In this document: positions 1-14,700 of the stretch, piece by piece
How the letters are laid out: every line of letters starts with the position of its first letter
Numbering within the stretch: position 1 is the first letter of the stretch
Assembly (NCBI GenBank): GCA_949152475.1
Contig: OX424559.1
Location: 33,835,119-33,899,118, forward strand
Reading direction: 5' to 3'
Origin: Terebella lapidaria
Taxonomy: Eukaryota > Annelida > Polychaeta > Terebellida > Terebellidae
Length of the DNA stretch: 64,000 bases
Translations under genes and position numbers: made by a program
The notes under the pieces: model-generated
Databases searched by the model: none
Seen by the model: only the letters and a program-made list of their open reading frames with translations
What the model was told of the DNA's origin: nothing

Positions 1-411
1 TATGTACATATAGGAAATGATATATGCTGAGTATACTCATGGCCTTGAACTCTTACCTTATTTTCAAGGTCGGAGCACAAAATGGCTAATATCTTGTTTG
101 TTATCAACTCAACGGCTTGGGAATCAATTGTGAACATACATGAAAAAAATATATGTTGAATATTGTAATGACCTTGAATTTGACTTTTGACCTCATTAAC
201 TCTCATAACGGGAACTGTATAGAGTAAAACACTTCAAGATAGAGCTCAAATATTGGCAGTTTCAAAAGGGAAATCATGTTGCAGTTTCAATGGTAATCTT
301 AAATTTCACCTTCAATGACCTTGAGAGGCCAATACGGCAATTTTGATGGAAAAAAGCTATGGTTTATAACTGAACATTTTTCCGGTAACATCTCTTAGCC
401 CTTGGGCTATT
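1..411 (-). repeat. Dispersed nuclear-receptor-half-site repeat, upstream of gene A Ig1
   Basis: It has TGACCTTGA and TTGACTTTTGACCTCAT units and ends with TTACCGG-like and TTAGCCCTTGGGCTA sequence. That is the reverse complement of the start of the repeat copies at 28.6 and 52.6 kb. The same end lies at the same place upstream of the gene B Ig1 exon, so it belongs to the duplicated block. Confidence 0.7.
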
Positions 412-524
412 CTTCAACTAGCTTCCCTGCATGTCCCATGAGCTATTGAGGAATTGCTACAGGTTTTTTTTGTTACCTACGTTTTGTCCTGACCATTTAT
501 TGTGTTGCATTATCTCATTTCCAG

Positions 525-779
525 ACGGTCCTGTTGGAATCACACTGAGCCCTCTAGGTCCTCTCACTGTCATGGAGGGAGATGAAGTGATTGTCACATG
601 TAATTCAGACTGTTCACCAGCTTGTACTTACACATGGACACGGTCCAGTGATTCTTGGACTCACAATGGTCCAGAACTCAGATTCCCAAATATACAAAGG
701 ACTGACCACGCCACTTATACCTGCCAGAGTGTGAATGACTATGGCTCGAAGCAGATATCGGTTGTGATGACAGTGAACT
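525..779 (+). CDS. Gene A exon: Ig domain 1
   Basis: Phase 1-1 exon of 255 bp, the usual format for one Ig domain. It shows the canonical core: VTC, then TWTR about a dozen residues later, and D.ATYTC before the last strand. An extra cysteine pair (CSPAC) lies next to the first core cysteine. Acceptor TTTCCAG at 518-524, donor GTAAGT at 780. The exon is almost identical to 52501-52247 on the other strand. Confidence 0.9.
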
Positions 780-3700
780 GTAAGTTTATGTACATTCCAT
801 TGTGCAATGAACTACCATGTTATTCATATTCGATTGAGGTATCCCACACTATCGTTATGAACCCTTTTTACTTGTAGTTAGCACCGAATGGAAAGAATTC
901 ATGACTTCTCCAGAAGAGCTGTTTCATGGCAGTGACGTCACCCTGACTTGTTCGGTCAATAGCAGACCAGATTCTGTTGTTGTTATAAGTAGAGCCTCGA
1001 CTGAGTTGTCTCGATCAGTGAACTCTGAGACAGATTATAAATTTCATCCCATCAGTATTCTGGACTCGGATGTTTACAAATGTTCTGCTGGTAATGGCAT
1101 TGGACCGAACATCACTGACACGGAAGACTTGGATGTTAAAGGTATGTGCCACTTAATGAACGGATAAGAAATTATGTTCCCAAATCCATTAGATTTTTGT
1201 TATCATTTATACATATCTTCGATGTGATCAAATATCATCAAATATTGGCATGCATATGACTGCGTATCAAGCATAGCGTACACAGTTTAATGTGTATTCA
1301 CCATTTCAACAAACATAAAATGATAAGTATGGGACATTTTCAGGGGGCTTCCATTTCTGTGAAGATCAGAGGGAGAATGTATCACACGGCTTGCCTCGGA
1401 ATGTGGATTTCGAAGAACAGATTTGTCAGTTTGCAAACCCTTTCACTGACGTGTCTCGTAGCAACTGGGTGTTTGAACTTTTGAACGAAACCCAAAAACA
1501 GACTTCACTACCCACTGATGTGAACATCACGACAGCGCCAGCTAATCACAAATACAAAAAAACCATAGTGTTCCACATTCCAGAAATAACACCAGAGCAT
1601 TATGGAACTTATAAAATGACCAACGGGAATGAGCATGGCCCAGATGTAGTATTCACTATGTTTCTCACCCCAGAAGGTCGGGCTTCACATTTGCTTAAAA
1701 TACTTATATTTCAATCATGGTTATTGTGTGGCAGTATATTATTAATTATCATGCAACAATTCGTTTTGAATTACAAATGTAATTTGTATGTTGAATATGT
1801 ATATGATTGGTTATAAAATCTTGAATCAACTCCAAATAAAACGAGCTACTTCTTATCCAGAACCACCAGAAGCGCCCCATGGTCTGACTTGTACCAAGAC
1901 GACCTCCATCAGTCTGTACCTGAGCTGGTACGCTGGGTACGACGGGGGACCTGACCAAACATTTGTACTCGAGTACACTAACACAGCTACAGGTGACACT
2001 TACCAAGTGGAGATAGACGGATCTGAAGTACTGGAAGGTGAATTAGTATCATACAAACTGGTGGATGAGACCAGAGTTCTGCCTGAACAGACTTACAGAA
2101 TCCAGATCAGTGCACGCAACAGTCAAGGCTTGACACCCGGTCCCGTGATTACTAACACAACCATGGGTAAGAGGGTATTTGTTTGGTGGTATTGTGATTG
2201 TACGTGTGTAATTGTATGTAAGTTTTTGACACAATTTTATTTTTCCCAGCTTCTTTGGAGATAGAGAGCAGCTCACCGACAATATCCATTGAAGATGACA
2301 AAGCTCTGATCACTTGGGAAATATCAAATTTGGAGCAAGTGTCCCATCTCATCATTGTGGCGTGTGACTCTACTGATGACACGAACTGTGAGACAACAAA
2401 TGTGACAGAACCTTTAGTACAGCCATACATTGCCACATTGCCACCTGCTGATAATTATGTCTTCCTTATCACGTTTTACGATGGAAATCACGTACTTGCC
2501 AGTGCAGAGGAAGAACACATCCCAGGTATTTACATGAGTGCCGCAATATAAATACATGACATGCATCAATAAAGGGTATCCGAGTAGAACAAAATACTCG
2601 AAAACTCCAATGTTACCATCTGTAGTTCGTACTGCCACAATGTATCAAATATTTCAAAATCAAGATGTTTCAAGAGCTATTGTCTGATCCTCGTGATCAT
2701 CTGACCCAAATCTTGGTTAGGGCATTCTCAAGATGTGCGTGTGATATATACAAAACATTTCTTCGTGTATCAGACAATGCAGACATATTGTGGTTCAAGT
2801 GGCGTTTCATGTTCAGCTGTTTATTTTTCTACTCTTATAACTAGTTCATTCACTAGCTCTATTGGTTCGTCAGTGCGCCACGCTCGAGTAATTTCCATAA
2901 ACATCCACTCCCCAGTGGGTCGATAAAAGTTTCTTCTCACACTCTGCTGTGACATCACAGTGATGACACCAGTTCCGGTGTTCCGCTGAAACACACAATT
3001 TTCAAACTTATTTATTTCACAGACATTTACTTGATATTATATCATAAGTCGATGTACCATTTAGTATACAAGTGAAACGATACAAATATGGCGGCTTTTA
3101 TCGCATGTAAAATCCGAAGAAATTTGTTTTTACAAAGTTTGAAAAAGAGTGACCCACAAGAACCACCTCAGAATTATCCCCTCGTTTATAATTCCACTCC
3201 TTCCATAATTATCATCTCAGAATTTTAAACGCGTTTATAATACCCACCCGGTCTATAATTAACACGTCATCCGCTCACGTGCTGTTGTCGCGCCTGTGTT
3301 TGCAACAATCGAAATATCATTGAATCCTTAAATACTAATTTGAATACTTAATACTGGGTATTGATTCCACGTCTATTGAATCCCTCATCCTCCTTATTGG
3401 GTTCTTGTTGTTAAAGTCCAACTAAAGTCAGGATAGTTGGACAACTAAAGTTTAACACAAAACCTCATGTGATTATGGACCATAACTTCATTTAGTATGG
3501 TCGGATCAATTTGAAATTTTATATGTTTTCATTTGGCACAAAATCATATTCTTTTACTGAATTTCAGATTTCTATCTTGAAAACTGAAAAAGTTGGCACT
3601 CTACCCCAATGTTAAATGTTGGACACGAATCAAATCACAGGAATTCAAGCAAGTTCAGGGTTTTCATGATCTTTATTCCGCTAAGAAATGTAATATGAGG

Positions 3701-5725
3701 AAAGTTTTTGAGCAGGAAGAATCATATACGTGTATTCTGATAAAATATCATTTTTACAAAGTACCGTGCAATGCAAATATCGAACAATATGCAAAATTGA
3801 ACATTGGAGTAGATTGAACATTGGAGTAGATTGCCAACTTTTTCAGTTTTCAAGATGAAGATAGAAGTCTGAAATTTGTTGAAAAAATACCATTTTATGC
3901 CGAATGGGAACAAACAAATTTTCAAATTAATATGACAATCTTGAACGAAGTTATGGCTAAATCATATGAGGTTTTGTGTTGAACTTGACTTTAACATTTG
4001 ATATCATTAATAATTAGAATCAGTATTCATGACGTCACAATGGAAAAGCAAGTAAATTAAGCTAATGAAACTTCTATTTTCCCACCACGTATGATGATAT
4101 TAGGTGCTTTATTTGTCATGTACTTCGTTAGGCATGAGATCAATCTGTGATAACAATGGGGTGATAATTCTGCAGTGATAATTATTGAAGGGGTGGAAAT
4201 TATGAAGTCGGTGATAAATCTGAGGTGATATTTATAGACGGGGTGGTTATATAAATGGGGTGGAGATATATGAGGTGACAATTCTAGATGGGGTGGAAAT
4301 TATAAATGCTATGATAATTCTGAGGTGGTAAATATAGACGGGGTAGATATAAGCGGAGTGAAAATTATGAAGTGATAATTATAGACGAGGTGGAAATTAT
4401 AAACGGGGTGATAATTCTGGTGTGAAAATTATAGTCGGGGCGAAAATTATAAAAGCTGTGATAATTCTGAGGTGGTAAATATAGACGGGGTGGATATTAT
4501 AAACGGACGATACTGAATTGATCATTATAGACGAGGTGGAAATTATAAACGTTGTGATAATTCTGAGATGATAAATATAGACGAGGTGATAACTATAAAC
4601 TCGGGGAGAATAATGAGGTGGTAATTGTAGATTGGGTAGATATAGTAAACGCGCTGATACTTCTGAGGTGGTAATAATAAATGGGGTGAAAATTGCCAAA
4701 ACGTATTGAGCCACCGTAGATATGTGACCAGCAGTTTTTTTAAATATTTAGATATGCGACCAGGATTTTTTTCAATATTTTTTTTTTCTTATTGTTTGAT
4801 GCATGTTGTCTAAACGGATACTCATTCCAAAATTGAAACCAGACAATCAGTTGTTGTTAATATATGGACAATGGATTGAGAATGAATTTAGTTTATGATT
4901 TGGCTGTTAAGTTACAAGTGCACAATCGATTCTATAATGTGAACTCTCTGGTGTAGCCTGAATACGAAAAACAAGTATAATTGATATCCCGTCACTCCGT
5001 GATGTCACTTCGTAGTCCGGATTCATCCCAAAATGTTTCCTACACGAGACCAGAAATTTACTTCAGGAATGATTTCGGAATCATTTTCTGATGTGGACTA
5101 GCGATTTCGGAATGGTTCTGGGATGATTCATGATTAAAGGCCTATTGTAGAAGTAAATTCCGAAAGATAAACATTTTGGAAGAAAGAAACACGCATACTA
5201 AAACTTATCATGCAGCCTTTTTTCGAGAACTCGTTTACACATAACCCCATACGAGTGTATAACGTTCATGCCTTCACCATAACAACATTTTTTTCGTAGG
5301 TGGAAAGGACTGGACATTGGTGATAATTGGCGTAGTTGCTGGCGTCGCTGCTGCAGCCATTATTGTGGTCATCCTCGTTGTCTTGTGGAGGAAGGGGATC
5401 CTGTCTCGGGGTGAGTCGTAGCATCCTTATTGTATATATTACCCAAGATTAGATGCGTCGGTCCGACTGGGACAGGAGCCATCTACTCCAACATATGGGC
5501 TGCGGGAATATACATTTATTTCACTGGACTCAAATTTTTGGCAGTGAATTTTACCTAGTAACATATGAATGTCCGTACTATTTTGAAATGTCAAATATAC
5601 GTTGCTCAAACCACTCGTTCACGGGGTCAAGGTCAACACCTTCTTTTGTTCCTTTTATCTTCTTTTTCTTTATCATTTTATAAGTATTATTATTATTACT
5701 GTTATTATTTATATTATTATTATTG

Positions 5726-5770
<45 letters not shown>

Positions 5771-8700
5771 GACAAACCACCTGGCACGAGTCGCCAACCT
5801 GGGTATGATATATACACTATAATATAATTTTATTGTATAACATTTATTGTACTACACGATGTACTTGTATATAAATCTATCGACCTGTCAGGAACTTGTA
5901 TATGTTAGGCCAAAACAAAATTATATGTTTCTGGTTATCGCGCGTGTCACTCCAAACCTCGCACATCATTTCATTTTTTTTTAAATCGCGTGTGACACTT
6001 AAAATACCTTGCGTCATTTCGTTTTTTAATTTTTTGTTTTCACCGCCGCCCTCGACGTTTGGTTATTGAATGATAAACGAGCAAATACAGTCTCATATTT
6101 TACATTTTTACATCAAGTAGCAGTTATTATAGAGTTATGGAAATTTGTGAGTTGTGTTTGTGTTGAAGAATATGGGCCTAGTAAAAAAAGTTCATCAAAA
6201 GATGGTTTGCAGGTGACGTCACAATCCTGTTTTGAGAACGGGATCAGTATTGTATTGCCGTCCACTCAACGTGTTGCCGTCCAGTCAATTCTTTTGTTAA
6301 TAGGCGTTGAATTGAGCAATAGCAAACCATCTATACATAAATGTAGCCGTGTTCGTGTTGTGTTGTGTGTCAGCTCAAATTTCACAAACGCTGATATTAT
6401 TAACAATGTGGATTTAGTCAGTGCGGCGATCTGAAAGCAATAATAATGTCGAGTGAGTAACTGTGCGGTGCAATCGTCATCAGTCAAATGAGTGGCAAAT
6501 CGCGGCTAGCAACGGGTAACAAACTGTTTTATAAGTGCGCGGCCGGAAATCACATGGCGAGCGATACTGATCACACCCATGGGATGAATGAAATGCAGAT
6601 GCAAATTGGTATGAACATGGACGAAAGGAATTATTAAGATTGCGTAACGGGTACGATCCACGTAATTTCAATGGTTTCATACCACGTGCAATTTTGGTTC
6701 ATATCTCGGCCGTTTCATAACAAACTCACATGAAATTTGGAATATTTATTCTGTATTTATCTATGAAGCTAACGCGAATAAGAGATTGAAGATTTCGTTG
6801 ATAAATTAGTATATAAATGGAGTTGAATGCTGCTTGAACAAATGTAACTTACGTTGCGTACACGTAGCAATACATGGTGTGGTTTCTGAACTGCAGCGAG
6901 TGCACATATCCGCGATCAATAACCTACCTTTAATTTTTAAGTATCCCATCGATAATCATGTCAAATTGATGTGCAAATGTGTATATCTATTGCGATTCCC
7001 TGAAAATGTCTTGTGCCGCTGGTCAGTGAAGCGCTAAGTACAGATCAGCGGATTATTCGTATGGCAAATACTGTCAATGCTCAGGTATCGAGAACGTTGT
7101 ACTCAGGTGTGAGATGTTGTTGTGATTTTGGTTCTATACTACTTTGAGAAATTATTCGAGTCGCTGAATCCTTGATAAAGTTTGAGGTTGAGTTCACAAT
7201 GCCAACGGCTATACACGTTATTAATGCGACTGACAATCAATTTCTTTTGCCCAGTGTATTTTCATTGCGCATGATATGTAGCATGCTATTTTGATCATCG
7301 AAATCAAGTGTTGAGGTAAATCCTAAAACAGGCAGTAGGTTATTGTTCTATGATATGTAATTCAACCATAGTCAAGAAACTCTACTCTAAAACGCTGTCA
7401 GCTTGCTATGTAAGTTACATTTGATTGGCGGTGTATAACGTTCAGGATCTGTATGAATATCGACTGGGTCTTCAATCTGGCCATTGGACAAGCCTTGTAG
7501 TCATGGTTAGACCCTAGGCAAAAATTTTCAGCGCAATCCACCTCCAAACTGCAGAGTTATAAGCCAAACAAAACAGACCAGAATTCTGCTGACAAGGCAT
7601 GGATCCTGACTGAGAAGCATCCTTAAAAGACGGAAGCAACTTAGACAACCATATGTACAAAACCTGTGTAATGCTACAGAATATCCGGCCTCATAAAGTT
7701 TAGTTAATAACATGTTTATCAAAGAATACAAATGTCTTTTTTTAGAATATTAAAAACAGTAGAATGTTCTATGCACATAATGTATTCAACATAGCCTATA
7801 TGTGTTTTACTGAGGAAAAATTGTAGCTTTCATGGCTTCGGCGTGCACGACTCGCGCTGATTTACGAAAAACAAAATCGCATCACCACATCACTTTTGGA
7901 AGACCATTGTAACCAGAAATATATAATTTTTTTTTTGGCCTAAAGACGTGAAGTGCAGTAATTAGTTACTCTTCAATAGGGGAAGTGGTGGGGAAGGATT
8001 TCAAAATCCTTCTGCGGTCGAGTTTGCCGACGAAGAGATGGATCCGACTCCCTACAGTACTTCATCCATGGCAATGGGAAGTCAAAACGTACAGGTTGAA
8101 ATATCACCTTACGGTTCAACACCGGCGACACGGATGCAGAATCCAAATGTCAACACCGCAACGGAAAACATATCCCCATACGGATCAACTCCTGCAAATG
8201 GTGTCCCCAACAAACCAGCCAAACCTACAACACCAGGTAAGCAAACACTGCTTCAACGTGTGGGAAGTATCTGAGCAACGACATTTTTACATTTGTTTCT
8301 GCATTAAATGTACCGTTTATATAAATCCGTGTGTCTCGATGTATGCTCATATTTTGTTGAATATTGTCAATCTCTCAGATCCAGATAAGAACGTGTATTC
8401 AGAGGTGGACAAAGACAAGAAGCCAACTCCGGACGTTTATAGCGAAATCAGAAAAGACAGGAAGCCTGGAGTTGCACCAAAACCAACCGGTTCTTCCAGT
8501 TCTGATACCACGTCCAGACCCGGTGAGAAAAAGTTCTCGAAATCGAATTTTGAATATTTTTTGTCGAAAATAGTCGTTTTTATGAAGACAATAGCCGTTC
8601 CAACAGTTACAACATATATAATTTTCTTCCACTTTCCATGCCCTGAAACTCGTATAACGTTTGAAAATTATTTCGAGGCGCACTGTATTCTACACGACAT

Positions 8701-11700
8701 TGTGCATGCTTCTTAACCCAGTATTTTCAATATCCATGCTATATAGTGTACACGCCCCATACTTTCTAGCATCGGTTTACCCTCCAGCCAAAACACCTGC
8801 AATATACACGGATGTGAAGAAGGATAAAGCTGGACGAATGAAGGTTGTGGCCGGCCAAGGTGATGATGTTTCCGTAATACAACTGATGATTTTCGAGCTG
8901 CTATAGTTCATATGGCCATTTCTTAAATGTATTCTGTAACATGTTCGGATACGAAGAAAAGAAAATGCTTATGTACTGCTCATAATAATCATATATATAT
9001 CCATAACTTTTTGGATATGATTCATTGGTATTATTTGTGTGAATCTGGCAGCTATTGTGGTCAGTTCAACTCAATTTTACAGTCTATTCGGACCCATAGA
9101 TATATCATGTTCGAATTTGTGGTGTACTTGAACTTGCACCAATTCCAAGACGGTACTCGTTTTCGTTATTGTAAAGTTCGGCGGGCGCCCGCTACAGGGC
9201 GTCCGGCACTACTCTACGGAATACTACAACCAGGTACAGTCAGCCCGGAACGAGTCCGGCCGTCATACACTACGACATAACACATGCATCTCACCAACTC
9301 CTTAACTACAACATGCATATTACATAGTTATGGTAATGTAGCCGTATGTAGAGCCCGAGATGCCATGGGAGCGGCACCACGGAACCCGTACACGTGGGCA
9401 TGTTGCTGGCCGGCCTCGAGGTTATTCCTTCATGGTAACTAACACGAAAATTAGTCCCGCGAAATTGGTGGCCAGCTGGTTCTACATACCCAAGTGGGTG
9501 AAGCGTCGTTGTTACCAGCGCTCGTCGATGGCGCCAATAGCGCCGGTTAGAACTGTCCGTCTTACCGTCGCTCGTCCATGACGCCGATACCGCCGGTCAG
9601 AAGCGTCATTCTTACCGTCGCTCGTCGATGACGCCAATACCGCCGGTTAGGACTGTCAATCTCACCGTAAGTCGTCGATGCCGCCAATAGCGCCGGTTAG
9701 GACTGTCTTTCTTACTGTCGGTCGTCTATGCCGCCAATAGCGCCAGTTAGAACTGTCCGTCTTACCGTCGCTCGTCGATGCTGCCAATAGCGCCGGTTAG
9801 GACTGTCGTTCTTACCGTCGGCTGTCGATGCCGCCAATACCGCCGGTTAGGACTGTCTTTCTTACCGTCGGTCGTCGATGCCGCCAATAACGCCAATTAG
9901 AACTGTCCGTCTTACCGTCGCTCGTCGATGCCGCCAATACTGCCGGTTAGGACTGTCTTTCTTACCATCGGTCATCGATGACGCCAATAGCGCTGGTTAG
10001 GACTGTCTTTCTTACCATCGGTCGTTGATGCCGCCAATAGCGCCGGTTAGGACTGTCCGTCTTACCATCGCTCGTTGATGCCGCCAATAGCGCCGGTTAC
10101 AATAGCGTCGGTTAGGACTGTCGTTCTTACCGTCGGCCGTCGATGCCGCCAATACCGCCGGTTAGGACTGTCTTTCTTACCGTCGGTCGTCGATGCCGCC
10201 AATAACGCCAATTAGAACTGTCTGTCTTACCGTTGCTCGTCGATGCCGCCAATACCGCCGGTTAGGACTGTCTTTCTTACCATCGGTCATTGATGACGCC
10301 AATAGCGCTGGTTAGGACTGTCTTTCTTACCATCGGTCGTCGATGCCGCAAATAGCGCCGGTTAGAACTGTCGGTCTTACCGTCGCTCGTCCATGCCGCC
10401 AATAGCGCCGGTTAGGACTGTTTTTCTTACCGTCGCTCGTCGATGATGCCAATAGCGTGGTTAGGACTGTCTTTCTTATCGTCGCTCGTCGATAACGCCA
10501 ATACCGCCGGATAGAATTTTCGGTCTTACCGTCGCTCGTCGATGCCGCCAATAGCGCCGGTTAGAACTGTCCGTCTTACCGTCGCTCGTCGATGACGCCA
10601 ATACCGCCGGTTAGGACTGTCCGTCTTACTGTCGCTCATTGATGCCGCGAATAGCGCCGATTAGGACTGTCTTTCTTACCGTCGGTCGTCGTTGCCGCCA
10701 ATAGCGCCGGTTAGGACTGTCTTTCTGACCGTCACTCGTCGATGCCGCCAATACCGCCGGTTAGAACTGTCCGTCTTACTGTTGCTCGTCGATGCCGCCA
10801 ATAGCGCTGGTTAGGATTGTCTTTCTTACCGTCGCTCGTCGATGACGCCAATAGCGCCGGTTAGAACTGTCTTTCTTACCGTCGGTCGTCGATGCCGCCA
10901 ATACCGCCGGTTAGAACTGTCCGTCTTACCGTCGCTCGTCGATGCTGCCAATAGTGCCGGTTAGGACTGTCTTTCTTATCGTCGCTCGTCGATGAGGCCA
11001 ATACCGCCGGTTAGAATTGTCCGTCTTACCGTCGCTCGTTGATGCCGCCAATAGCGCCGGTTAGGACTGTCTTTCTTACCGTTGCTCATCGATGACGCCA
11101 ATAGCGCCGGTTAGGACTGTCTTTCTTACCATCGGTCGTCGATGCCGCCAATAGCCATGGTTATAACTGTCCGTCTTACCGTCGCTCGTCGATGCCGCCA
11201 ATAGCGCCGGTTAGGACTGTCTTTCTTACCGTCGGTCGTCGATGCCGCCAATAGCGCCGGTTAGGACTGTCTTTCTGACCGTCGGTCGTTGATGCCGCCA
11301 ATAGTGCCGGTTAGGACTGCCCGTCTTACCGTCGCTCGTCGATGCCGCCAATACCGCCGGTTACGAAGCGTGTCTCCCAGGCTGACATTAAAACATCATT
11401 TGACCAGATAAAGAGATCAACCTGTGTGTCACACTAAATAAACACTTCTCCATCATAACTATTTGTCATTCCAGCATCTATAGCTAAAATTGACTCCATG
11501 TATACCTTACAAGAAGTCACATCTACCATTCTACCCTTCTGTGACTCTTGCTTGTCTCCTGAGCGGACATTCATCACTTGACTAGATATTTTTGTCTTCA
11601 TAAAAACACCGGCGCTATTGGCGGCATCAACCAGTGACAGTAAGAACGACGCTTGTATCCGGCGGTATTGGCGGCATCGACGAGCGACGATAAGAACGAC

Positions 11701-14700
11701 GCTTCTAACCAGCGGTATTGGCGGCATCGACGAGCGACGGTAAGACGGACAGTCCTATCCGGCGGTATTGGCGGCATCGACGAGCGACAGTCAGAAAGAC
11801 AGTCCTAACCGGCGCTATTGTCGGCATCATTGCTCGTGTCCTAACCGGCGGTATTGGCGTCATCGACGAGCGACGGTAAGAACGACGCTTCTAACCGGCG
11901 CTATTGGCGGCATCGACGAGCGACGGTAAGAAAGACAGTCCTAACCGGCGGTATTGGTGTCATCGATGACCGACGGTGAGAACGACGCTTCTAACCGGCG
12001 TTATTGGCGGCATCGACGAGCAACGGTAAGAAAGACAATCCTAACCGGCGCTATTGGCGGCATCGATGTCCGACGGTAAGAACGACGCTTCTAACCGGCG
12101 CTACTGGCGGCATCGATGAGCGACGGTAAGAAAGACAGTCCTAACCGGCGGTATTGGCGGCATCGACGGGCGACGGTAAGAACGACGCTTCTAACCGGCG
12201 TTATTGGCGGAATCGACGAGCGACGGTAAGAGAGACAATGCTAACCGGCGCTATTGGCGGCATCGACGACCGACGGTAAGAACGACGCTTCTAACTGGTG
12301 CTATTGGCGGCATCGACGAGCGACGGTAAGAAAGACGGTCCTCACCTGCGGTATTGGCATCATCGACGAGCGACGGTAAGAACGACGCTTCTAACCGGCG
12401 CTATTGGCGGCATCGACGAGCGACGGTAAGACGGACAGTTCTAACCGGCGCTATTGGCGGCATCGACGAGCGACGGTAAGAAAGACAGTCCTAACTGGCG
12501 GTATTGGTGGCATCGACGAGCGACAGTGAGAACGACGCTTCTAACCGGCGTTATTGGCGGCATCGACGAGCGACGGTAAGAAAGACAATGCTAACTGGCG
12601 CTATTGGCGGCATCGACGAGCGACGGTAAGAACGACGCTTCTAACCGGCGCTATTGGCGGCATCGACGAGCGACGGTAAGACGGACAGTTCTAACCGGCG
12701 CTATTGGCGGCATCGACGAGCGACGGTAAGAAAGACGGTCCTAACCTGCGGTATTGGCATCATCGACGAGCGACGGTAAGAACGACGCTTCTAACCGGCG
12801 CTATTGGCGGCATCTACGAGCGACGGTAAGACGGACAGTTCTAACCGGCGCTATTGGCGGCATCGACGACCGACGGTAAGAAAGACAATCCTAACCGGCG
12901 CTATTGGCGGCATCGACGAGCGACGGTAAGAACGACGCTTCTAACCGGCGCTATTGGCGGCATCGACTAGCGACGGTAAGAAAGACAGTCCTAACTGGCG
13001 GTATTGGCGGCATCGACGAGCGACGGTGAGAACGACGTTTCTAACCGGCGTTATTGGCGGCATCGACGAGCGACGGTAAGAAAGACAATGCTAACCGGCG
13101 CTATTGGCGGCATCGACGACCGATGGTAAGAACGACGCTTCTAACTGGCGCTATTGGCGGCATCGACGAGCGACGGTAAGATGGACAGTTCTAACCGGCG
13201 CTATTGGCGGCATCGACGACCGACGGTAAGAAAGACAGTCCTAACCGGCGCTATTGGCGGCATCGACGAGCGACGGTAAGACGGACAGTTCTAACCGGCG
13301 CTATTGGCGGCATCGACGACCGACGGTAAGAAAGACAATCCTAACCGGCGCTATTGGCGGCATCGACGAGCGACGGTAAGAACGACGCTTCTAAACGGCG
13401 CTATTGGCGGGATTGACGAGCGACGGTAAGACAGACAGTTCTAACCGGCGCTCTTGGCGGCATGGACAACCGACGGTAAGAAAGACAGTTCTAACCGGCG
13501 GTATTGGCGGCAGCGACGAGCGACGGACAAAAATTGGGTGGACTGAAAAATTTCGCGGAGGTTACCAGCATCGACGACCGACGGTAAGAACGACACTTCT
13601 AACTGGCGCTATTGGTGGCATCGACGAGCGACGGTAAGACTGACAGTTCTAACCGGCGCTATTGGCGGCATCGACGAGCGACAGTAAGAAAGACGGTCCT
13701 AACCTGCGGTATTGGCATCATCGACGAGCGACGGTAAGAATGACGCTTCTAACCGGCGCTATTGGCGGCATCGACGAGCGACTGTAAGATGGACAGTTCT
13801 AACTGGCACTATTGGCGGCATCGACGACCGACGGTAAGAAAGACGATCCTAACCTGCGGTATTGGCGGCATCGACGAGCGACGGTAAGAACAATGCTTCT
13901 AACCGGCGCTATTGGCGGCATAGACGAGCGACGGTAAGACGGACAGTTCTAACCGGCGCTCTTGGCGGCATCGACAACCGACGGTAAGAAAGACAGTTCT
14001 AACCGGCGGTATTGGCAGCATCGACGAGCGACGGACAATAATTGGGTGGACTGAAAAATTTCGCGGATGTTACCATGAAGGGATAACCCGCCGAAGGCAC
14101 TGTCACAGAGATGGAACCCTGAGCCAGCCCGACGGTCTGCCAGAGCCTGTGTCACACCACCCCAGGTGGTAGAAAACCGGTGATCCACAGGGCGTGAGCC
14201 CCCGAGTCAACAACGGTCTCCCCCACCTGGGCCCCAAATCTAAATCGTCCCCAGGGCCCGCGTGGGCCTTACCCAAGACACAGGGACGTAAAGCTCATGG
14301 CGAGCCTCTCGTCCTGCCTCTTGGCTTGCTCTGGGACAATCTCACAGACCAAGCAAGTGCTCGCGTATATATCGAGCCAAGAGGCGGGAGGAGAAACTAG
14401 GTCAAGCCATTGTTATAGTTTACTGGGCGCGATCAAGTACAGTGCTTTGGTAGGCAGCGCACACTCCAAACTCGAGCGGTCTAAAAATAGGCCGTAATAC
14501 TTGCTAGTGTTCTGCGAAGACTCCTGCCGCGATCTTTGGGCAAAATCGCCACATTATATTGTCATCTAAACTTTGGTCAATCTTTCTCTCAACAGAAGCG
14601 CGGTTTCGGAGGGATGACCGGCCGTATGCCAATGTTGTAACCACAACAGCTGAAGGTGAACAATTGAATATGAAAAACAACTAATATAAATGAAATATTT

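Noticed and set aside
5565-5808. Frames rich in Y/I/N across 5680-5770
   Set aside because: Translations of the (TTA)n microsatellite.
9500-14040. Regularly spaced 50-bp repeats as a CRISPR-like array
   Set aside because: There are no unique spacers between repeats, the arms are inverted and the host is an animal; it is a satellite.
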